From positions 74,501 to 138,500 of the forward strand of contig CANUEZ040000165.1 in NCBI GenBank assembly GCA_948099385.1: DNA of 64,000 bases, read 5' to 3'. The notes beneath the pieces were generated by a model. It made no database searches. It saw nothing but the letters and a program-made list of their open reading frames with translations, and was not told the origin of the DNA. A program made the position numbers and the translations under genes. Each line of letters opens with the position of its first letter. The stretch's first letter is position 1. Shown here one piece after another: positions 52,437 to 63,975 of this stretch. The stretch comes from Fasciola hepatica (lineage: Eukaryota; Platyhelminthes; Trematoda; Plagiorchiida; Fasciolidae).

Positions 52437-53331
52437 GTTTTAGTAAGTTTCGTGAGGGCAGATGAGAAACAGTATGGAACGGAAAGTGTTTATTGCGTCC
52501 TCACATGTAGGACTAACAGGTACGACTTTGATGACTAACAGAGTTCTTATCTCAGGTAGATGGTTTCTAGGCATGGCTTGGAAATTGAGATGCTCAGTTG
52601 GTAAAAAGTGTCAACTCGGAGATGGTTATGAAGTACTGTTAAGGAAAACCTTCCTGCAACAAAATAAATTGGTTCTGCAAGAGCTTGTATTGATTTTTAT
52701 GCCACAAATGCCACATTCGAAACTAAACAGACTAGCAAGAGAGCAGCATTGTATTGTAGATAACAAAACGGGTCGCTTTACGTAAAATTTGGAACCAGCC
52801 AAAAAGCAATCCCATTAGAGATATTATGTTATCTGTCCAATCGCAGACAAAGCCACAAAACATCACCTCTGTCCTCGAGAAATAACACTCACAAAGAGTG
52901 AAGAATATCTGGGTTAGAAAGTCGACTCGATCGTCCTTGTCGTACTTCCAGTGGTATATTCGGAACAAGAAGTGCACTTTTTGTGTGACGAGAGTTTACG
53001 CGTTTTTAGGGTTTCTTTACTTTGTATTTCCGTATTTGATTTATTTTGTCCTTGTTTCCAAGTGGAAAAGTTCCAGGATCACATACTTTAATAGCCGTCC
53101 ATAGCGGAGATGGAGTAGGTAAAACTTTCCGGGTAGTGTAGTTTACAGTGCATATATAGCTGCCTGGGGTCAACAAGATTGCCTCTTCCTTCGACTGGGT
53201 AACAGGCTCTGTTTGCATGGCTTCATTACAAAAGCAGGTAGCTGAGTAGCAGGATTCAGCTTTGTCCGGATGGCTCGGCCGAATAATAACTATGCAAGTC
53301 TCTACTCTGTGACAGTGTGTGGTACGGTTTC

Positions 53332-53960
53332 TTATGAAAACTGTGCTTTAATTACCGAGTCTTCCCACCCTAGACCTTCCACCTGGTTAGGTTGAATACT
53401 CGCCTTTAAAGACCGGTTAAGTCTCTCGACCATGCCATTAGCAGCTAGGTTATACAGTACAGTTCTGCAGTGCTTCGCGGCATTAGTGTCTGCAAATTCT
53501 TGAAACTCATGCCTGATGAACTGAGGACTATTGTCACTTGCAACTTACTCGGGCAGCCAGTATCTGCCGAACGTTACTTAAGCCATCGAATCATGCAAAC
53601 TGTAGTTACGTCACCACACAGCTGAACTTCAGACCATTTGCTACAGTAGCGCGCGATTACAAAAAGGTTCCGTCAGCGAATGGGTGCGTTACTGAAAGGT
53701 CCCATGATGTCAGTAGCAATCTTGGCCTCGTAGTCTCTAGGAGAAATCCCCTGGTTGAATTGAAGCCGGCATCAAACGAGCACCCTAATCCGATTGTTGG
53801 CAGGCCAAGCCGTTATGATGGAAGACTTCAATGGTAGACAACATTCTAGGTCACCAAAGTAATTCTGAACAATAAGTTTCGTATGGGAAGCCCCAGAGTG
53901 ACCATCTGAAGCACAAGAAATGCTTTTAGTAATACCCTTAGAAGATCGTCAACTATCTGA
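53332..53960 (-). pseudogene. Ty3/Gypsy integrase
   Basis: A zinc-binding N-terminal block is hinted at by DGHSGASHTKLIVQNYF (about 53,910). The catalytic core follows: DIMGPFSNAP (first Asp, 53,709-53,711), ARYCSKWSEVQL, then an open stretch at 53,538-53,332 beginning SDNSPQF and containing AANGMVERLNRSLKA. The second Asp and the Glu are separated by exactly 35 residues, the D-D-35-E signature. All three catalytic residues survive. Frameshifts and stops lie between the first Asp and the SDN block. The final stretch of 68 codons, ending in TAA at 53,332-53,334, is undisturbed. Confidence 0.88.
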
Positions 53961-54009
53961 TTTTGACATCCAAGTAGATATACAACACGAAGGTCGTAGT
54001 TCAGAAGTC

Positions 54010-54310
54010 GAGCACAACAACGGTTAGTCCGTAATGGGCAATGGCCCTACGACCCACGGGTAGGCAGAGCAGTCAGAGCTGAGTGGCTCGCAAACAACGC
54101 AAAATAACGACTGGACAAAAAAGTGTCATTTTTCGCAACTCTAGACGCAGGCAACTGATTCCTTTTCTCCAGCCGAATATTTTGGTTCAGCTTCCGATAA
54201 CTTACGCGGAGCATATGCCTTAACTTTTTCCACCTCGGTTAAGTTTGGAAAAGAGCAACACCTAGTTCCACTTCTGAAGCATTAGTAGTTACTTAGGTTG
54301 GACAATTTTA
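54010..54310 (-). pseudogene. Ty3/Gypsy RNase H
   Basis: The minus strand near 54,220-54,120 reads AYAPRKLSEAEPKYSAGEKE, SVACV, stop, SCEK, stop, HFF. This is the RNase H core normally written (I)AYASR.LS.AE..YS..E+E.LA.V(W)...+(W)..YL. Both stops sit where tryptophan is expected (TGG to TAG and TGA). A TNASEVELGVALFQT block upstream (about 54,285, another frame) is the D-A-S strand, with the catalytic D replaced by N. Confidence 0.8.
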
Positions 54311-54419
54311 TTCAAAAATCGCCAAAAAGGATGTGGAAGGACCTTTTAGTTTTAAGGTGATGAAGGTTTGTTTGTGTTCAGCTCCTCAGATGAGTTTAAT
54401 TTTAGGTCTGGCGAAGGCT

Positions 54420-55225
54420 CCTGTCTGTTCAGAAACTGAAGTGAACTGAGGCACTTGTCGGAGGTCATAGGAACACACACTGAAAAAAATCTTCGCTTGT
54501 TTTGTGTCAGTACCAACTGGATCATCGGTGATGCCTCTAAAGTTTTCCTGGCTCAGTTTGACACCCACGAAAATGACATGCCGCTAAAATTGCACCCATG
54601 AAGAGCTTACCGAGCATATGCTTTCACTAAGTGGTTGATTCCTCTCTTGAAGTCTTTTAAGCACAACATCGAGTCCTTCATCATGTTTTTCCAATCAATA
54701 CCAGACACACGAACATCTTCGAGTAATGCCACAACGCCAGTCATATCACCAGGAACCTTTGTCATAAACTACTTCCAAGCTGCTGGAGCCGAACTGAGAC
54801 CAACTGGGAGAATCGTGTACTGAAATCAACCCTATGCCTTCAGAGAAGAAGTAAGATGCTTACAATCCTCCGTTAAAGGCATGCGTGAAAGAGGATACTA
54901 CGAAAGTTCAATTTAGTGAACATACGAACTACAGCCATCCGGACAAAGAGTTCTTCATTGGAAGGAAGCTTGAGTTTGTTGAAAGAAATCCGTTTGTTCA
55001 CATTCTGCTGACCATTGCGAAAGCGTACACTCTCGTCATTTTTAGGCACAGAACCAATCGGATGGACCCATTCCGAGGAATCACTGGGTTTTATCAAGTC
55101 ATTTGTAATATTTTATAAAACTGTGGTTATTGCATAACGGTTAGCTAAGGGAACCGGACGTGCATGAATAATTGCCAATGGTTTGGGCTGTAGTTTCAAT
55201 ATAATGCGGTGTTATCCAATGGGAA
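54420..55225 (-). pseudogene. Ty3/Gypsy reverse transcriptase
   Basis: The minus strand gives ILKLQPKPLAIIHARPVPLA (pre-RT block, about 55,205), then LIKPSDSSEWVHPI (55,090), VNKRISFNKLKLPSNEELF and MFTKLNFRS (motif A, catalytic D replaced by N), and LPVGLSSAPAAWK (motif B, about 54,820). These are successive Ty3/Gypsy RT motifs. The YLDD active site near 54,745 reads LLEDV, so catalytic residues are lost. A later frame, 54,568-54,386, covers the connection toward RNase H (GVKLSQENFRGI). The enzyme would copy element RNA into DNA. Confidence 0.85.
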
Positions 55226-55385
55226 TAGGCGAACTCGATTGCTCGAATAAATTTGAGTAACGAAGTTCCCATACTGAAACATCAAGAGCATTAACTCCAA
55301 TTTCTGGATATTGGGAACTATTCTCAAAGCCCTCATGGAATTTTGACCAAAAACTTTGCAACAGAGAGCAATTCGGTAATTTCGT

Positions 55386-55682
55386 TTGGTTACACAAATT
55401 TCCCAGATACGAGGAAAATTATTAACTTATTTTAGTTTGTTTATAACCTCAAGTTTCACCAGTCCGTCGGTGAGTGGAAAATATTGGGTTTTTCTTGAGA
55501 ATAGATCGTCGACAGAAACTTACAGGCCCTATAGCCTTTGGAGACCCGTATACAAATCGGGGCTGACTATGTACTATAGTTCACTGTTCTTGAATCTTTC
55601 TTATGCATACGCCGGCAGTATGCCGCTGATCAGTGACGTTTTCCCCTCTCGATGTATTGTTTCCCAGTTGGCAATCCGATGA
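55386..55682 (+). other. 98-codon open frame next to the arm boundary (mirrored at 50,953-51,249)
   Basis: Identical in both arms. The product is rich in S, Y and L with a central hydrophobic patch. I do not recognise it. It lies antisense to the expected gag-pol direction, so it is probably an incidental frame. It is listed because it directly adjoins the breakpoint. Confidence 0.2.
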
Positions 55683-56171
55683 GCGTAAATGCGTTCAAGT
55701 CACGGGTCAGAGTCAACGCAAATTACTGAGTGATTCGGACAAACCAAAGAACATTCACATGTATAATTTGTAACCAAAACATCATCAGGTTAATAAGTCT
55801 CCGTCTGGAGCTCTTGCGCATGTCATGGCCCGTTTTGGCACTACGCCTTACTTATAAGTTCAAAATATATCCTCAGAGGGACAATTCCGAGCAAACGATT
55901 GGCTTTCCACTTGACTGAAATTGTACAAAAGTTATAATTCGGAACCCAGTAGGATACTGCCGAGCAATGTGGTGAAGCAATTGTGTCACAGTCACTGGCC
56001 GTCATCAATGACGGCTTCGGTCAGGAGAGTACGAGAGCTTCTACTAGCTTATTTCACTAGTAGTATCCAATGTTTGAGAATTACAAACGCATAGTTTCGA
56101 CTATCTCCTTCGTATGGCCTGCCGTCCATCACGAGCCATTACGTATTACTTTGTACATCACACGAAATGTG

Positions 56172-56250
56172 CCGACCGGCCGTGGTCGAGTGATTACCAG
56201 AATTAAACCTCGACCTTTCTGTCCCGAGTTAGAATCGTGCCAGGGCTGCT
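56172..56250 (+). mobile_element. tRNA-like SINE head (right arm copy)
   Basis: Mirror of 50,385-50,463: A-box-like TGGTCGAGTGATT from about 56,183 and degenerate B-box GAGTTAGAATCGT at 56,226-56,238. It lies in the over-long interval between gag and RT and may be one reason for its length. Confidence 0.4.
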
Positions 56251-57738
56251 GGTCATTGCTCAGCTGACAGCCTCTAATGGCCCGCGGGCACCATTCTTGA
56301 GATATTATATCATTCTTATATGATGAAAAGCATGCAGCTAAAGAAATAAACAACACACAATCGGGTGGGATTCTATCGGGTAATTTCCATTCCTTAGTTA
56401 ATTTTACCTACCCGGTTGACGCACTTTGATGTGCTTGGGTCAATATCTCATCTTCGAATTGTGGACAAACGCTTGAACAAAGAGTTTCCAAACGGGACGG
56501 TTTGTCTTCGTTCTCAAATCTGGAAAAGTACATGCACGCTCAGTTGTGATAACTTTGGCTTTTTCCGCGGAAAAGTCATTATATTTTTAGAATAACCTAT
56601 TTCTACTTCACATACCCCCATTGTCTCTTCTTTTTCCACACTAAAATTGCCGATAGACTCACTTCCTCCAAGTGTTTTATCCAAAACGGAAGTTGCAAAT
56701 GGCCCGAATAAGAGATTGTTAGCTAGAATTTTACTTCAGCGAGTTGATTTGTGCCCGATTATTTATCTGAGAATGGTCAACGGAAGATTTGACTGGTACC
56801 AGAACTGCTGACTGGAAGATTTTGTTTTAACTGATCCACGTTAAAGTCCACCAAGATGAAAGTTACAGAAACGATAATTTCAACAATGAATTCAGTAATT
56901 TAACTGCCACCTCGGTTTCAATGTTGTGAGATTTCCTCGTAAAATTATATGGTCATTTTTCCAAATAAAAAGGGTACTTTGGAAACTCAATATATCGGTA
57001 AAATCACTGGTCAGAGGAAGGGGCTCGTGAATTTTTAAGAAGTCTGTTTGCGTATTGTGGTGCCTGTGTACCACACACGGATAAATTCCTTTTTTCATGA
57101 ATGTATGTGTGTAATTCTCCCTTAAGTTCATCTCCAATTGTATTCTGAAAGTAAGCCAGGAACGGTATTCCAAAGACTTAACAAGAAAAATCGCACGGTC
57201 ATCCGGTGGATCAATGGAACTTTAACTCACTTCAACCAAATGTCAGGCAGCTCAATGACAGATGCAAAATTCACGGAGCACACGAAGAGTATCAAAGAAG
57301 GCCCGCGGTCTCAATTTTCAAAGCTAAGTTGGTAAATATGTAGTGATAAGATAAACACTTAAAGACCTTCGAGAAATTAGTGCAAAGCAATAGCTCTCGT
57401 TGACGTAGGTATCTTGCTGTGGAAGATAAACAGACTTTCAAAAACATTTCCACAATCTCAAACGGGATCAATAGTTCCATGGAAGTCTGGGGCTAACAGA
57501 GAGTTTGAGGCTTACGCATTACCTTTTTGTAAACGCAGTGCCTATAGGTGGTCTCATGGATGAGAATTTGAAACTGGAATTGTTCACTCACCTTTCTATA
57601 ACGTTTTACCAACTTATCATATCTTCCATGAATAACAAACGGGCTGGGGTTTATCAAATATCTGGGCGTTGTATGCAGTCCTGCAAAAACTAATTCAGTA
57701 GTCAATAGTTCAAACTGTCTGGGATACAGCCAGCCCAT

Positions 57739-58044
57739 CAAGGCTTTAGCGTGACTGGACGTCCGAGTTCGAGGACGTCCTTTGTTTGCCTGCAGTCAGC
57801 ACGCGCGAGCGAAATGACTGGTCTTGGGACAATTTTTGCATTGTGCCACACGAACAAGACACGGGTGAAGTTGGCCTTATGAGAGGCTCTTTCACAGTGA
57901 TAACGGCATGATATTTTTGTTTTGTTATGCCATTGCATTGAGGACAACTTATTCACATTCTGATGTGTAAGTGATCGTTGAAACTCCGATTGATTAGGAG
58001 CGTTCTCCTTCATATAATCCAGCTCACAAGCTTTTACCAAGGTA
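57739..58044 (-). pseudogene. Ty3/Gypsy gag, 3' part with zinc knuckle (right arm)
   Basis: Mirror of 48,591-48,896, with the C-X2-C-X4-H-X4-C knuckle at 57,799-57,840. Unlike the left copy, it lies upstream of the RT, RNase H and integrase relics on the same strand. Confidence 0.75.
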
Positions 58045-58052
58045 ATTTATCA

Positions 58053-58763
58053 TATATTTTGTCGTACTGTATCGTATTGTACATCTGTCAGCTTGAGCAT
58101 AATTTAAAAATGTTTTTCAGCCAAAAATACGGCCGAAGCATTTTACAGAACAAAACGGGATCTCTCCTCAAAGAGGACGAAGTCCTTGTTTGTTAGGACT
58201 CATGCTAGAAACGGAACAACTGAATTCCCGTACAAAGACCATCTGCGGGGGAAGCAGTTTATACCTGATCCGGGTAGATGCGTCAGACTGGTAAAGAGTA
58301 AGATCAAAATACAACGGGTGAGAAGTATCAGAAAGGGTCTTCCGTGGATACGCAATGGATGCTGTTATGTGGCTAGTACATAGCTCCAAGACTAGGCCAT
58401 TTGGGGTCATACTAGAAACAAGACTATTGATGCTTAAACCTCTGCAAAGAGTGACGAATTACTTTCATAGTAATCCTGGGAAAACTACATGAGATCAGTA
58501 CGCAATGGTAGGTAGTATACACTGTTTTACGAGAGTGGAAGTAACAGACTGTGGAGCACTAAATTGACGTAGTTTTCTAATTTGATACGACAAGCCAAGC
58601 ATTTTTCCTACCGTGATTTCAAAGTGCAAAGACCAATGCAGATTTGGCCGCAGCGCAACTCCAAGATACTTCACTCGGTTTATACGTGTGAGAGGAACAG
58701 AATTATTAGAAGAAGTGCCCTCAATGAATCGGAAATGAGTGGTGGAAAAAATGCACCCTTGAC
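58053..58763 (-). mobile_element. 5'-truncated Jockey-like retrotransposon nested in gag (right arm)
   Basis: Mirror of 47,872-48,582, with the same TGATAAAT duplications at 58,045-58,052 and 58,764-58,771 (reverse complement on the plus strand). Its presence at the identical site in both arms shows that it inserted before the inverted duplication. Confidence 0.8.
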
Positions 58764-58771
58764 ATTTATCA

Positions 58772-59275
58772 CTGTTCAGCATCTTTTAAAAGTGTTTCTC
58801 ATGTACCGTCATCCGCGACCCCAGAAATGAGTTGTTCAATGAGCATTGAGCTTTCGAACTTCTTTTGAGGAATTCTAGAGTATTCGCAATAGTGTGTTCC
58901 TCTTACCTAGCAGGGCTGCACAAAGCTTCCGCGGTTCGCCGGTTTCTTGAATCAAACAAGAAAATCTGAAACTGACTGTGAAGAGGTTTAGAGTGAAGCC
59001 GATAGTTTGGCTGCAGTTAAAGAAGGACTGTTGTGTAGATTTAGGTAATCAAACTGACGTTGTTCTTCCACTAAGATTGAGTGACGAAAAAGCTTCCACT
59101 TGTCATCTTCACTAAGTTTAACTGAGGGATTCAGCACAGGTAGAAGAGCAATATACTTGTAGAACGAAATTCTCCATTGTTCCCAAGTACCAAGCGAAGA
59201 GGGTACATAGGGATCTGACCAAAATGGAGCAGGTGGTGTGATTCCAGAACACACGACTGAATGCCTCGATGCCAA
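58772..59275 (-). pseudogene. Ty3/Gypsy gag, 5' part (right arm)
   Basis: Mirror of 47,360-47,863, with the same capsid-like blocks and the same stop before ETLL. It is the 5' end of the composite element that runs on into the spacer. Confidence 0.75.
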
Positions 59276-59294
59276 GTGTTATATTTGGAGGTAA

Positions 59295-62200
59295 ACAGAA
59301 AAGTAAGAGATCACAAAACCGCTCACTTTAATGGAGCTACCGAAAGTAGAACTTAAATCAGTCAGTAAGCCACCAGATTAGAGACATCATGTCATTGATC
59401 CCAACGCAGATGAGGCCACACAACATCGACTGCCTCAGTCCGGACGTTCCATCAGTTTGGTTTTTTCTCATCCCTGCTGCGCTACTCACACTCGTTTACC
59501 TCGTACGTATCAACCTGTAGACAGCTGAATCTACTGATGCACGCACGCGTTCCGTCCTTTTGTTCGCAAGTTTGACTGTTCACCTTTCTGATAAACGTGT
59601 TTGCAGTCACACTATGACTATCTTTTAACTGCACGTTTGATATCTCAATGAGTTTTATTTCATGCAGCCTAATTTATCTCCTGCCCCCGTATACTGACAC
59701 TAAAAAGTATTAAAAAATGCGGCTTTCTTCCAAATTAATAATGAAAGTACTCCAGGGTGATAGGACACGTTTTGGTGAATAAAATCAAAGTGGAAAAGTC
59801 CGGATTTACGTTTTATTAATGCCAGCTGCCACCTGTTCAGACCGTCGTGCATGTGTGCTAGTGGACCAAACTTGACAGGATTTACCAACGAAACTTGCAA
59901 CAACGTGCTTTTACGAGCGAAGTTTTGAAAAAAAATAAGTGAATACAAAAAATCAACTCGTCAGTGATAATGCTGTGTTTCTGGTTGGTGCAGGAGTGCA
60001 AGACTTTGACCAGGTATTTCCTAAATGAGGTAGTTAGATAGCGTTTAGCTTGGATAATCGCCCTTTCTATTCAGTGAGTCCGATTTGTTACCAGGATTGA
60101 TGACAAAGCATTCTGTCTGAACACACCTTAGAGAAGCAACTTCGTTTGCTCTGACATAAAGGAAGCTGAGCACCAATGACTTTCATCGACAAAAATCAAT
60201 CCACATCATTGATCCGATAACATTACTGAACATTTTCACGGAGTTCACCCAAACGAGTATTACATCATGCAAACCTGAATAAAATCTCCAGAGGAAATCC
60301 TGTTTTACTGTACTAGACTCCGGAAAGCTTTCTTCTACGACAGATTAAGCTTAACACAGCTGATGCTGCTATACAGGCGGGTTGATAGATCCACAGAAAC
60401 ATGCTACTGGTAGCAATGTTGGTTCAGTAAACGTGTTGATCAAATTAGAGAGGCGTGCAAAATTACAATTTCACCGAAATTGCCAGATAGGCCCCGGGGG
60501 ATGAGCATTTTGGTGACCCTACACCTATCTTCCAGGTACCTCAATTCATCATCCATACGGTCGTGTTTCTTTTGATCTAGAGTTGGCTGATTATCAGAGG
60601 TTTAACTGAGAAAAAGATTGTTTACGTAAGTTAATTTCAAGCCTATCTGGAAACGGAGCGACGGAGCTTACGGGAAAGCCTACTTAGCGGTCTGATGCAC
60701 ACTGATTTAGGAAACGATTTGGCTGCTTGGTTAAGTCAATATTAACACAGGCTTTGTTGTGTTAGGTGGATCGCACGCTCGTAGTCCGTAGTAAGCCGCA
60801 AGATATTTGTTTTCAGCGCCTTGATTCTGAGGTGGTTAGCAGTAGAATTTACCAATGAAAGAAAAATGGGTCATTGTAGGATAGCTGGCGATAGCCAATA
60901 CAAGCCTTTTACTACAGGTCAAACAAAAACCGGTTTTCTCACTAGTACGTCTCGTTGATAATTTTCAGAGTTCTTTTTATCCCCTTTTTTCATTTACTAT
61001 TCAACAAAGCACAGCATTTCGGTAAGGGGGCTGTGCCCAGTAAAATGCTGTCAACTTTGCCTTTTGATGGATCAGCAAGTTCATAAATCAGCCTATCAAC
61101 CGAATAATTATCTGACTGAACAGTTGCTCACCCGTCTAGCTTCACTTATCAAGTTAGAGTGATGTCAAAGTTAAAAGATCGAAAGCCTTTTCGTCCACTT
61201 CTTGTGCTCAGTTGTAAATCCTGACCACCTGTCGCATCCGTAATTTTGGGTAACCGAACTTCTACCATCGACTAAATTGTTCAGCAGACTGAGCAAAATG
61301 ATGAGGGTACCCACCACATCTCCACTTGAGTGATTATTTTTGTTGATATGAAAGAACTTAGATGGTGCCGGAACCAGAGTGATCACGAATGCCTAGGCCT
61401 TCGGTGGAGGCTCATCTTTTGGACTCAGCTTTATTTAGGTCTGGTCGGAGTCGTTCAGGTGTGCAGTTATTGTCTGTAGGAGTGTTATTGAACGACCGTT
61501 TTACGATCAGTGTTGATGAAGCAGTCATCGCGGTGAGCCTCACCCCAGCGCTGTCTTTCAATTTCCCGTTCAACTGCCGTTAACTTTTCGTCACCTTCTT
61601 ACTAAAATGTCGTACCATTTACTTATGATTACTCAAGTCAAGTGAAGTCAGGGATTCACCTTATTTGCCCAAAAATAGCAACTTTTCAGTGGAACGGTAT
61701 CAGTAACATGCTGTCCAGTTGCAAAAAATGGTAATGAAATGCAGTGATGATTGAATTTGTACTTTGTGTTCGTCGATCAAGGACGGGACGGAAAACGGCT
61801 AGGTGGGCTTTGCTCGCAATTTGTTCCAAAGGTGTTCCATCAAAACAACCAGCCTAGCTAGATGTAAAATAACCGAGTTATAAAGCATTGTAATTCAGGA
61901 AAATGTAATTATTTAAATTGATTGCATGTGGCGGAGTGGGAAATACTACGAACGAGAGGTGAGTATAGCGGGTGTGTCATCAGAAATCATAGTGCGGGAC
62001 AATCGTTCACATGCAGAGAAATGGATTTTTCTCTTAAGGAATTTATTAATTTAGACAAGGATGTATTACGACACTTACGTAAGCGACTAAGGGGGCATTT
62101 GCTGAACATAAGGCCTTCGACAAGCAAATCAAGGAAATTGACAGGTGGGCATTTTACCTAGTGACATAACACTAGTGAAAATAAAATTAGAAATAAGGAG

Positions 62201-63975
62201 AGTATGTACACGCAGACATCTTTGAAGGGAGATGCCAAATGTCAGCCCCTTTACCCTGAAAATTACGTCTTTTATATGAAGAGTCTATTTAAGCTTTTAC
62301 GAAATCAGCACAGCTATACGTTTGTAGCACTGGACTCTTTCCTCGTATGAATCTCCTGTCGTGAGTGTGCAATAATTTGATTGTGATGTGGATTCAAGAT
62401 CAACTGAAAATAGTAATACTCCACACTTGTTAAGAATAACTGCTAAAGGCTACTCAAATTTTGGTGGGATCATATATAGTTGAAAGAAATCTAAAGTGAT
62501 CGGTGGAATGCCCCTTAAGTAGCCTTTAAATCCAAATCAACTTTATTTATTTAGAACGGAAATTTAGTGTAAGTCAACCGTAAGAGCTTCGCATGTGATA
62601 TTGTTGGTTTTTTCGGCTTTCCAGAACAAGTTGATAGGTTCGGGCAGTTCATCTTATCTCTTCATGCTCAAGATGATTTCAACACCTCAGGATTCACAAA
62701 AAAATCAGAGAAATCCTTTTCAAACAGCTGCTATGAGAAAGCTCAAAACCAGGGTGGCAAGTTCGCTGATACCGGTATGTCCTTTGTAATGCTTCTTAGA
62801 ATGAAGGACACAGGTCGGAATTGAAGTTTGTTAACGTTTTCCTGGAAGACATTTGAATGAGTAACTTCTCTAATGTTTTTGAAAAGATAACCGGTATCAT
62901 TCTTGTGTGAGTCATTTGGGTGAACTCTCATTGGACTACTATACTCTTTCCTCACTTGATAATGGTGTACAACTGTGTTTGTGTAATATTACTGACATCA
63001 CAGGATAGGGCTGTTTGTGCGCTTCTAATAATCAGTGGCCGTTATGAAGCTGAAAACAAAGTGCCCCAAGAATCTCATTGCACAATGCTGACCGTTCAAC
63101 CACTGTGAACTGAAGTGACACTGTTCTTGGCTAGAACAGTTCACTGACAAATGTGGCAATTCATGAAAAAGGTCACTGAGGTGTTTTCCTTATGGGAAAA
63201 CAAAACGCTATGTGTGTCAATGGTCATTAGAAGAACAATAACTCAAGCCCAAAGCGTCATGCTTACAGCGACTTATCCTAGACTGAGTATCTACCATTTG
63301 GTATCTATCAGATCTACTGTGTGAGTTTGGCGGATTGAGTGAATGTTGTTGGATAGATCCTATTGTGAATTCGTCTGTCTCAGCTTGATCTAGACCCACT
63401 TGTTAGTACCGCGAATACACTACGAGCTTGCTCTGAGGCCTAGCCGAGAATTTATAAACCATTTCCTGGTAGATCATTCTGTTCACCGAACAGATTGCAT
63501 AAGCAGTTGATATGGAACTTGAAATGTGATTGTTTACAGCAGGACTACGTGATAAATCATAGTTTATGCATAACAGCGAATCAAATTCTGGAGGGATTGG
63601 TCAAGCATTATCATTTGTACAATAAATACCTAGGTTTGCGGTCTGATTTCGTGATTGTTCTTTTAGTAGATTCCGACAGCGTACAAAACCTGTGTGATTG
63701 AGTCTCTGTTTGAACCCTTTGTGTAAGCATTAGTAAGTAATTTTGCATTGCATTTATTGGTAATCACCTATTCACATAAACACGTGAAACCCAAACGTAC
63801 TCCATGAGCAAACTTGCAATTAAGTAGGCAAAAAAAGAAGTGGGTGGAGTTAAACACCCTTCCACGAGCAGGTCAAGTCTTCATTTGACCGACATTAGTC
63901 ATTATCAGTCGATATATGCAGAAACAATGGCCATTTTTGCAATATAAGCCCCGATATCTGTATGAATGTTTTATC
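59295..63975. other. outer right-arm sequence without recognisable genes
   Basis: Mirror of 42,660-47,340. No recognisable coding frame. The 5' LTR of the Gypsy element should lie in the first part, but no matching copy was found downstream of the integrase. Confidence 0.4.

Larger units (their letters stand above)
51290..55345. other. 4,056-bp spacer between the inverted repeat arms
   Basis: A unique region enclosed by the arms. Its right-hand half (53,332-55,225) is a Ty3/Gypsy pol on the minus strand. The left-hand half (51,290-53,330) contains a tRNA-like sequence at 52.4 kb and otherwise no recognisable gene. Confidence 0.9.
53332..59275 (-). mobile_element. Ty3/Gypsy LTR retrotransposon spanning the right-arm boundary (minus strand)
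   Basis: In minus-strand order: gag 5' part (59,275-58,772), nested Jockey-like fragment, gag 3' part with zinc knuckle (58,044-57,739), then RT (55,225-54,420), RNase H (about 54,310-54,010) and integrase (53,960-53,332). The RT-RH-IN order is that of Ty3/Gypsy; Ty1/Copia elements have IN first. The gag-to-RT distance (about 2.5 kb) is longer than usual, so additional insertions are likely. No LTR pair was identified by eye. That all parts belong to one element is inferred from strand, order and family. The inverted-repeat boundary at 55,346 falls inside it. Confidence 0.7.

Noticed and set aside
53538..53837. 99-codon plus-strand frame
   Set aside because: It is the antisense shadow of the integrase relic on the minus strand.
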